A stretch of 64,000 nt of DNA, taken from contig NZ_JAMBNQ010000008.1 of the NCBI RefSeq assembly GCF_023715155.1, forward strand, positions 86,700 through 150,699. Direction: 5' to 3'. Positions 57,878 through 64,000 of this stretch are shown here, one piece after another. A program made the translations under genes and the position numbers. The notes under the pieces are model-generated. The model was not told the DNA's origin. It saw only the letters and a list, made by a program, of their open reading frames with translations, and did not search any database. Every line of letters starts with the position of its first letter. Positions within the stretch are counted from its first letter, which is position 1. Source of the DNA: Neobacillus mesonae. Its GTDB lineage: Bacteria; Bacillota; Bacilli; Bacillales; Cytobacillaceae.

Positions 57878-60232
57878 ATGTTAAAATCGAAAACAAGATG
57901 GATTGTACAAGATTCTAATCGCGGGCTTAGTGAACAGCTTGCAGGAGAATTAAACATTTCCCCTCTTGTTGCATCATTGCTTATTAACCGTGGATTCGAT
58001 TCTGCATCCTCCGCACGGTTTTTTTTATTTGGTCATGATGAGTTTCACGATCCTTATTTATTTAAAGGAATGGATACCGCAGTGAACCGAATTCGTACTG
58101 CAATTGAGCAGAACGAACCGATTCTTATATATGGTGATTATGATGCGGATGGGGTCAGCAGTACATCTGTTTTAATGCTGACACTTCGTGATTTAGGAGC
58201 AAACGTACAGTTTTATATTCCAAATCGTTTTACGGAAGGCTATGGGCCGAATGAGGCTGCCTTTCGTCATGCAGCAGAAAGCGGCATTCAATTAATTATC
58301 ACGGTTGATACGGGGATTGCTGCTGTTCATGAAGCCGGGGTGGCAAAGGAGCTGGGACTGGATTTAATTATTACTGACCACCATGAGCCAGGTCCTGTTA
58401 TACCTGAAGCTCTTGCTATTATTCACCCAAAGCTGCCTGGAAGTACTTATCCTTTTCGTGAACTTGCAGGTGTTGGTGTTGCATTTAAATTGGCCCATGC
58501 ATTATATGGTCAAGTGCCGGAACATTTATTAGAGATTGCGGTGATTGGGACAATCGCTGATTTAGTTTCCTTGACGGGTGAGAATCGTTTAATCGCTAAA
58601 AAAGGTCTGGAAAAATTAAAGGTAACAAATAATATCGGTTTAAGAGCTATTTTTAAAAATGCTGGAATTGATCCGATGTCCATCAATGAAGAAACCATAG
58701 GTTTCACCCTTGCGCCCCGAATTAATGCGGTAGGACGGCTGACCGACGCAGTATTAGCAGTAGATCTTATTCTTACTCAAGATCCTAATGAAGCTGAACA
58801 GCTTGCTGAAGAAATGGAAGCTTTAAATAAATCGCGTCAGGGAATCGTGAATACCATTGCAGAAGAAGCGATTCAGGAAGTTGAAACCAAATATCCAATT
58901 GATACAAATAAAGTCCTTGTAATTGGAAAGGAAGGCTGGAATGCTGGTGTAATCGGGATTGTTGCTTCTAAATTGGTAGAAAAATATTATCGTCCAGCAA
59001 TTGTATTAAGCTTTGATAAAGAAAAAGGTTTAGCAAAAGGATCTGCACGAAGTATTCCTGGATTTGATTTATTCCAAAACCTATCCACATTAAGGGATAT
59101 TCTTCCCCATTTTGGCGGACATCCAATGGCTGCTGGAATGACCTTAAAATTGGAAGATGTGGCGGAACTTCGTGAAAAATTGAATCAAAGAGCTAATGAA
59201 TTAATGACTGACGAAGATTTTATTCCAGTGACCTTTTTGGATGAGGAGGTTCAATTGGAAGATGTTCATTTATCAGCATTAGATGAATTATCATTGCTTT
59301 CCCCATTTGGGGTAGACAATCCAAAGCCTAAAGTATTGATTAATAACGTTGAGATTACCAGTCTCAGAAAAATTGGCAGTGAACATAATCATTTAAAGAT
59401 TACTGTGAATGATAAGGGGGCAAACTTGGATGGTGTCGGTTTTGGCCTTGGAGCAGTCGTGGATGAAATATCACCTGCGTCAAAAATTTCATTAATCGGA
59501 GAATTATCCATTAATGAATGGAACAATATACGTAAACCGCAAATCTTCGTTCAAGATATTGCCGTGAATTCGTGGCAGTTGTTTGATTTCCGCGGGAAAA
59601 AGCATATTAAAAGTATACCCGGCACCGTTCCTGAAGAAAATAGAAAAATCGTTCTTTTTAATAAAGAGCATGCAGAAAAAATAGCCCAGTATCTTGGGGT
59701 TGAAACAATTTGTGTAGACGATATGGAATCTGCAGAATCCTTTGATGGGTCCCAGGCCAATATTGCTTTAGTAGATTTTCCTCCTTCAAAGGAACTCTTA
59801 GTTCACTTATTGAAAGGGAAAAAGCCTGCTAGAATCTATGCTTATTTTTATAAAACATCAATTGATTTTTTTAGTATAGTTCCTACAAGAGAACATTTTA
59901 AATGGTTTTATGCCTTTCTAATGAAGAAAGGGCCCATTGACCTGAAACGGTATGGAGATGACATTGCCAAACTTAGAGGATGGTCGAGTGAAACCATTCA
60001 TTTTATGTCAAAAGTGTTTTCTGAATTAGATTTTGTTACAATAAACAATGGATTTATAACGATAAACAAACAACCGCAAAAACGCGATTTAACTGACTCA
60101 AAAACTTTTCAACAAAAGCAGGCACAAACAGTGCTTGAAAGGGAATTATTATTATCATCCTTTCAAGAACTTAAGACCTGGTTTACCACTGTGCTTGATG
60201 AGCCAGTTGAAACTGAGGAGGCAATTAAGTAA
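57878..60232 (+). CDS. recJ: Single-strand DNA exonuclease RecJ
   Basis: 5'-3' exonuclease in recombination and repair. The protein has 784 residues, with the long C-terminal extension of Bacillus RecJ. Metal motifs are [12 protein letters not shown] (about 86-97), [16 protein letters not shown] (about 165) and, in DHHA1, [14 protein letters not shown] RecJ C-terminal domain spans about 575-784. It overlaps apt by one base. Confidence 0.95.
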   Translation: MLKSKTRWIVQDSNRGLSEQLAGELNISPLVASLLINRGFDSASSARFFLFGHDEFHDPYLFKGMDTAVNRIRTAIEQNEPILIYGDYDADGVSSTSVLMLTLRDLGANVQFYIPNRFTEGYGPNEAAFRHAAESGIQLIITVDTGIAAVHEAGVAKELGLDLIITDHHEPGPVIPEALAIIHPKLPGSTYPFRELAGVGVAFKLAHALYGQVPEHLLEIAVIGTIADLVSLTGENRLIAKKGLEKLKVTNNIGLRAIFKNAGIDPMSINEETIGFTLAPRINAVGRLTDAVLAVDLILTQDPNEAEQLAEEMEALNKSRQGIVNTIAEEAIQEVETKYPIDTNKVLVIGKEGWNAGVIGIVASKLVEKYYRPAIVLSFDKEKGLAKGSARSIPGFDLFQNLSTLRDILPHFGGHPMAAGMTLKLEDVAELREKLNQRANELMTDEDFIPVTFLDEEVQLEDVHLSALDELSLLSPFGVDNPKPKVLINNVEITSLRKIGSEHNHLKITVNDKGANLDGVGFGLGAVVDEISPASKISLIGELSINEWNNIRKPQIFVQDIAVNSWQLFDFRGKKHIKSIPGTVPEENRKIVLFNKEHAEKIAQYLGVETICVDDMESAESFDGSQANIALVDFPPSKELLVHLLKGKKPARIYAYFYKTSIDFFSIVPTREHFKWFYAFLMKKGPIDLKRYGDDIAKLRGWSSETIHFMSKVFSELDFVTINNGFITINKQPQKRDLTDSKTFQQKQAQTVLERELLLSSFQELKTWFTTVLDEPVETEEAIK

Positions 60233-60744
60233 TGGATTTAAAGCCATTTGTAGCAATCGTAGAGGATTATCCGAAGCCAGGAATAGTATTTAAAGATATT
60301 ACGCCATTAATGAATGATGGTGAAGCATATAAATATGCTACCGATCAGATTGTTGAATATGCGAAAGATAAACAAATTGATATTATTGTAGGTCCGGAAG
60401 CACGTGGATTTATCATTGGCTGCCCTGTTGCCTATGCACTTGGGGTAGGCTTTGCTCCAGTCAGAAAGGAAGGTAAACTTCCACGCGAAACCATAAAAGT
60501 CAGTTATGGACTTGAATATGGGAAAGATGTACTTACCATTCATAAAGATGCAATTAAACCAGGACAGCGCGTTCTTGTTACAGATGATTTATTAGCAACC
60601 GGCGGTACGATTGAGGCAACGATTCAATTAGTTGAACAGCTTGGCGGTGTAGTTGCAGGGATTGCGTTCCTTGTGGAATTATCTTACTTGGAAGGCAGAA
60701 AAAAATTAGACGGTTATGATATCCTGACATTAATGAATTATTAA
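60232..60744 (+). CDS. apt: Adenine phosphoribosyltransferase
   Basis: Salvages adenine to AMP using PRPP. The protein has 170 residues. The PRPP loop is [38 protein letters not shown] is the substrate-side motif. ATG 60232 overlaps the recJ stop and follows GAGGAGG. apt-relA order is usual and links purine salvage with alarmone metabolism. Confidence 0.97.
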   Translation: MDLKPFVAIVEDYPKPGIVFKDITPLMNDGEAYKYATDQIVEYAKDKQIDIIVGPEARGFIIGCPVAYALGVGFAPVRKEGKLPRETIKVSYGLEYGKDVLTIHKDAIKPGQRVLVTDDLLATGGTIEATIQLVEQLGGVVAGIAFLVELSYLEGRKKLDGYDILTLMNY

Positions 60745-60750
60745 ATAATG

Positions 60751-60785
60751 GAAGAGGGCACTCGAGATATGAGTGCTCTCTTTCC
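60751..60785 (+). terminator. Terminator after apt
   Basis: GAGGGCACTC pairs with GAGTGCTCTC (one G-T pair) across a seven-base loop, followed by TTTCC. Confidence 0.8.
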
Positions 60786-60868
60786 ATAATAGAAAAATTA
60801 TTTTTTGTATTGAAAACCAGAAAAATCGACAAATATTTCATTTTTTACAGAAAAAAAGGTTGAATCTC

Positions 60869-60897
60869 TTTACATCTCCGCCATTTTTTTCGATAAT
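60869..60897 (+). promoter_or_regulatory. Promoter of relA
   Basis: TTTACA at 60869-60874, a 17-base spacer and GATAAT at 60892-60897, about 100 bases before relA. Nothing else was seen in this 255-base gap. Confidence 0.6.
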
Positions 60898-60999
60898 AGT
60901 AACAATCATTCTAATTTCGTAACAATTTTTTCTGAATGTAAACTACCTCAAGTAAAGCTTTGGAAAGCTATTAAATGAGATGAAAATAAAGGTGATTTT

Positions 61000-63195
61000 A
61001 TGGCGAATGATCAAGTGTTAACGGCCGACCAAGTCATCGACAAGACTAGAAATTATCTAAATGAAGAGCATGTGGCATTAGTAAAAAAAGCTTATGAATA
61101 CGCTGATTATGCCCATCGCGATCAATATAGAAAATCGGGTGAGCCGTATATAATTCATCCCATACAGGTTGCCGGCATTTTGGCAGATCTTGAAATGGAC
61201 CCGGCAACCCTTGCGGCTGGTTTTCTTCATGATGTTGTAGAAGATACAAATGTATCATTACAAGATCTTGAAGAGGAATTCAACGCAGAAGTGGCTATGC
61301 TTGTCGATGGAGTAACAAAATTAGGGAAAATTAAATATAAGTCACACGAGGAACAGCAGGCTGAAAACCACCGGAAAATGTTTGTTGCAATGGCACAGGA
61401 TATCAGAGTCATTTTAATTAAGCTTGCTGACCGTCTGCATAATATGCGGACACTGAAACATCTTCCCGTGGAAAAGCAGCGTCGGATTTCAAATGAAACA
61501 CTTGAAATTTTCGCACCTTTAGCACATCGTCTGGGAATCTCGACTATTAAGTGGGAGTTAGAGGATACTGCATTACGGTATTTAAATCCACAGCAATATT
61601 ATCGAATCGTCAATCTTATGAAAAAGAAGCGGGCGGAACGAGAACAATACCTTGATGATGTGATTGATGTAGTAAGAGACAGATTGAAAGATGTCACCAT
61701 TAAAGCTGAAATTTCCGGGCGGCCGAAACATATTTATAGCATTTACCGGAAAATGGCCTTACAAAACAAGCAATTCAACGAAATTTATGATCTTCTTGCT
61801 GTAAGAATTGTGGTTAATAGCATTAAGGATTGTTACGCAGTATTAGGGATTATTCACACTTGCTGGAAACCAATGCCCGGCCGATTTAAAGATTATATTG
61901 CCATGCCTAAACCGAATATGTATCAATCTTTGCATACAACCGTAATCGGTCCCAAAGGTGATCCGTTGGAAGTACAGATCCGCACCTCTGAAATGCATCG
62001 GATTGCTGAATTCGGGGTTGCCGCACACTGGGCATACAAAGAAGGAAAAACGGTTAATGACAGTTCAACCTTTGAACAAAAATTAACTTGGTTTAGAGAA
62101 ATTTTGGAATTTCAAAATGATGCAACCAATGCAGAAGAATTCATGGAATCTTTAAAAATTGACCTGTTCTCTGATATGGTGTTTGTTTTTACACCTAAAG
62201 GAGACGTCATTGAAATGCCGTCAGGCTCAGTTCCCATTGATTTTGCTTACCGAATTCACTCTGAAATCGGGAATAAAACGATTGGGGCAAAGGTAAACGG
62301 TAAAATGGTTACCCTTGACTATCAGCTTAAGACTGGAGATATTGTAGAAATTCTAACCTCCAAGCATTCCTATGGCCCCAGCCAGGATTGGCTGAAACTT
62401 GCCCAAACTTCTCAAGCCAAAAACAAAATCCGTGCATTCTTTAAAAAACAGCGCCGCGAGGAGAATGTGATCAAAGGGAAAGAGCTTGTAGAGCGGGAAA
62501 TCCGTAATATGGAATTTGATATAAAAGAAATCTTGACGGTTGATAACCTTAAAAAGGTTGCAGAGAAGTTCAATTTTACCAATGAAGAAGATATGTATGC
62601 TGCGGTGGGATATAATGGTGTAACAGCTTTACAAGTTGCGAATCGATTAACGGAAAAATGGCGGAAAAAACGTGATCAGGAGCAGTCCGAGAGTATTACT
62701 CAGGCAGTAGCTGATTTAAAATCCTTCCCTAAGACGAAAAAGCGTGAATCTGGTGTTCGTGTTCAAGGAATCGACAACTTATTAATTCGCTTATCAAAAT
62801 GCTGTAACCCTGTACCTGGGGATGAAATTGTAGGGTACATCACAAAAGGGCGCGGTGTCTCAGTCCATCGTGCAGATTGTACGAATATCGATTCTAATGA
62901 TGCCCAATCAAGGCTTATACAGGTAGAGTGGGAATCATCTCTCAATGACCGTAAGGAATACAATGTCGATATTGAAATCAGCGGGTTTGACAGGAGAGGG
63001 CTTCTCAACGAAGTGCTGCAAGCGGTAAATGAAACGAAAACCAATATTTCAGCTGTGACGGGTAAGACGGACCGCAATAAGATGGTGACCATTATCATGT
63101 CGATCGCCATCCATAATGTGGCCCACTTGCATAAAGTTGTAGATCGAATTAAACAAATCCCGGATATATATTCTGTCCGCCGGATGATGAATTAA
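61000..63195 (+). CDS. relA: Bifunctional (p)ppGpp synthetase/hydrolase Rel
   Basis: Makes (p)ppGpp in amino acid starvation and degrades it otherwise. The protein has 731 residues. The hydrolase HD motif HDVVEDT (about 77) is intact; the synthetase has [20 protein letters not shown], with the RxKD form found in bifunctional enzymes. A TGS domain (about 390-450, [16 protein letters not shown]), a zinc-finger-like part ([18 protein letters not shown]) and a C-terminal ACT domain (about 655-731) follow. dtd is 11 bases downstream. Confidence 0.97.
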   Translation: MANDQVLTADQVIDKTRNYLNEEHVALVKKAYEYADYAHRDQYRKSGEPYIIHPIQVAGILADLEMDPATLAAGFLHDVVEDTNVSLQDLEEEFNAEVAMLVDGVTKLGKIKYKSHEEQQAENHRKMFVAMAQDIRVILIKLADRLHNMRTLKHLPVEKQRRISNETLEIFAPLAHRLGISTIKWELEDTALRYLNPQQYYRIVNLMKKKRAEREQYLDDVIDVVRDRLKDVTIKAEISGRPKHIYSIYRKMALQNKQFNEIYDLLAVRIVVNSIKDCYAVLGIIHTCWKPMPGRFKDYIAMPKPNMYQSLHTTVIGPKGDPLEVQIRTSEMHRIAEFGVAAHWAYKEGKTVNDSSTFEQKLTWFREILEFQNDATNAEEFMESLKIDLFSDMVFVFTPKGDVIEMPSGSVPIDFAYRIHSEIGNKTIGAKVNGKMVTLDYQLKTGDIVEILTSKHSYGPSQDWLKLAQTSQAKNKIRAFFKKQRREENVIKGKELVEREIRNMEFDIKEILTVDNLKKVAEKFNFTNEEDMYAAVGYNGVTALQVANRLTEKWRKKRDQEQSESITQAVADLKSFPKTKKRESGVRVQGIDNLLIRLSKCCNPVPGDEIVGYITKGRGVSVHRADCTNIDSNDAQSRLIQVEWESSLNDRKEYNVDIEISGFDRRGLLNEVLQAVNETKTNISAVTGKTDRNKMVTIIMSIAIHNVAHLHKVVDRIKQIPDIYSVRRMMN

Positions 63196-63206
63196 GGAGT
63201 TTCGAT

Positions 63207-63650
63207 ATGCGAATTGTTCTTCAGCGCAGTAAAGAAGCAAAAGTAACCGTTAATGGTGAAATTACGGGACAAATTACAAAAGGTTTAGTTCTTCTAGTAG
63301 GCGTAACTCATGATGACAGGGAGGAAGATGCCGCATATTTAGCAGATAAAATCCCAAACTTGCGAATTTTTGAAGATAAAAATGAAAAGATGAATTTATC
63401 TCTTCTCGATGTGGGCGGCGAAATCCTTTCTGTTTCCCAGTTCACCCTTTATGGTGACACCAGAAAGGGAAGAAGACCGAGTTTTATTGAAGCAGCAAGA
63501 CCGGAGCAGGCTATCCAGATTTATGATACCTTTAACCGGCTGCTAAGGGAAAAAGGCATCAAAGTGGAAACTGGTATCTTTGGGGCGATGATGGATGTTC
63601 AATTAACCAATGATGGCCCAGTAACATTGATTGTAGAAAGCAAAAATTAA
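63207..63650 (+). CDS. dtd: D-aminoacyl-tRNA deacylase
   Basis: Removes D-amino acids from tRNA. The protein has 147 residues. The catalytic-side motif [17 protein letters not shown] and the Gly-Pro motif in [12 protein letters not shown] are intact. ATG 63207 follows AAGGAG. Same operon as relA. Confidence 0.97.
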   Translation: MRIVLQRSKEAKVTVNGEITGQITKGLVLLVGVTHDDREEDAAYLADKIPNLRIFEDKNEKMNLSLLDVGGEILSVSQFTLYGDTRKGRRPSFIEAARPEQAIQIYDTFNRLLREKGIKVETGIFGAMMDVQLTNDGPVTLIVESKN

Positions 63651-63652
63651 AA

Positions 63653-63683
63653 AATGCTTGGCACTTATGTTGTGCCAAGCATT
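63653..63683 (+). terminator. Hairpin after dtd
   Basis: A perfect 12-base stem (AATGCTTGGCAC with GTGCCAAGCATT) with a seven-base loop. The T tract is missing, perhaps because the insertion element begins right after it. Confidence 0.7.
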
Positions 63684-63684
63684 C

Positions 63685-64000
63685 AGACTGTCGACAAAAT
63701 CGAAAAAATTCGGTTTTGTTGACAGTCTTTTTTTGTATAATTGAGTTACAGAGATTTTAAAGAGGTGAATGAAATGCTAACTAAAAATACACAGATTAAT
63801 CGTGATCAGATAGAAATGATTGCTTTAGATCAACTTGTACCTGCAAACCATTTAGTTCGTAAGATAGAAGCAGCTATTGATTTTTCATTTATCTATGGAC
63901 TAGTTCAAGACTTATATTCATCTGAACGAGGACGACCAAGTATTGATCCTGTTGTATTAATAAAGATGGCTTTCATTCAATATACCTTCGGTATTCGTTC
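63685..64000 (+). mobile_element. IS1182-type insertion sequence, left part
   Basis: The element seems to begin near 63685 with an 18-base near-perfect hairpin (63685-63702 with 63711-63728, two G-T pairs) followed by seven T, then a short leader and the transposase gene. The hairpin may block read-through from dtd. The right end lies outside the window. Confidence 0.6.
63774..64000 (+). CDS. IS1182-type DDE transposase, 3' end cut by the window
   Basis: 75 codons are visible from ATG 63774, after AGAGGTGA. The start MLTKNTQINRDQIEMIALDQ, DQLVPANHLVRKIEAAIDF and RGRPSIDPVVLIKMAFIQY is the DUF772-like N-terminal region of IS1182/IS5-type transposases. The catalytic DDE residues would lie outside the window, so integrity cannot be judged. 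Confidence 0.88.
   Translation, partial: MLTKNTQINRDQIEMIALDQLVPANHLVRKIEAAIDFSFIYGLVQDLYSSERGRPSIDPVVLIKMAFIQYTFGIR

Noticed and set aside
63719..63741. TTGACA and TATAAT before the IS1182-type transposase as one promoter
   Set aside because: The spacer is only 11 bases; TTGACA is part of the hairpin arm.

Overview
The window is a chromosomal segment of a spore-forming, low-GC Gram-positive bacterium of the Bacillaceae. Evidence is the gene order, which follows the Bacillus hemA-to-relA region closely, the many sporulation genes (spoVID, spoIIB, spoIVFA/FB, spo0B, safA, bofC, spoVB), AGGAGG-type ribosome binding sites with frequent TTG/GTG starts, and a valS T-box. I cannot name the species from the sequence; a Bacillus/Neobacillus/Mesobacillus-type genome fits.

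Layout. 1-6225: haem operon hemA(partial)-hemX-hemC-hemD-hemB-hemL, closed by a terminator. 6291-8831: sporulation genes spoVID and ysxE behind a sigma-E-type promoter, and a small convergent membrane-protein gene. 8946-13339: T-box-controlled valS, then folC. 13402-15111: a membrane GAF-GGDEF protein. 15195-15910: an IS200-type element. 16064-27404: a type IV pilus locus (major pilin, prepilin peptidase, PilM, PilN, a PilO-SPOR protein, PilB, PilT, PilC, two minor prepilins and a large PilX/GspK-like protein) at the place where B. subtilis has only comC. 27459-36250: spoIIB, maf, radC, mreBCD, minCD, spoIVFA-FB. 36298-42539: rng, L21 leader, rplU-prp-rpmA, spo0B, obg, pheB, pheA. 42639-46667: niaR (minus strand), safA, a spore-coat kinase-like gene and a YhcN/YlaJ-type lipoprotein. 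46808-53206: bofC, ruvAB, a DUF2905 gene, queA, tgt, yajC, a TIGR04086-type gene (minus) and a DUF421 gene. 53336-63650: spoVB (minus), comN-like gene, secDF, recJ, apt, relA, dtd. The window ends inside an IS1182-type transposase gene.

Most of the window is conserved housekeeping and sporulation DNA. The accessory part is the pilus locus. Three observations tie it together. The extension ATPase carries a tandem MshEN-type motif of the kind that binds c-di-GMP. A putative diguanylate cyclase lies directly upstream. The promoter before the major pilin contains an exact Spo0A box. The PilO-like protein also ends in a SPOR domain plus helical tail laid out like that of SpoIIB, encoded a few genes downstream. 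The inference is a motility or surface pilus whose expression and activity are linked to c-di-GMP and to the sporulation decision, and which may contact septal peptidoglycan.

Two families of intergenic repeats (about 155 bp and about 145 bp) are scattered through the window. Several gene starts were moved from the longest reading frame to a position supported by a ribosome binding site. One gene (51895-52281, minus) appears to start with ATC.
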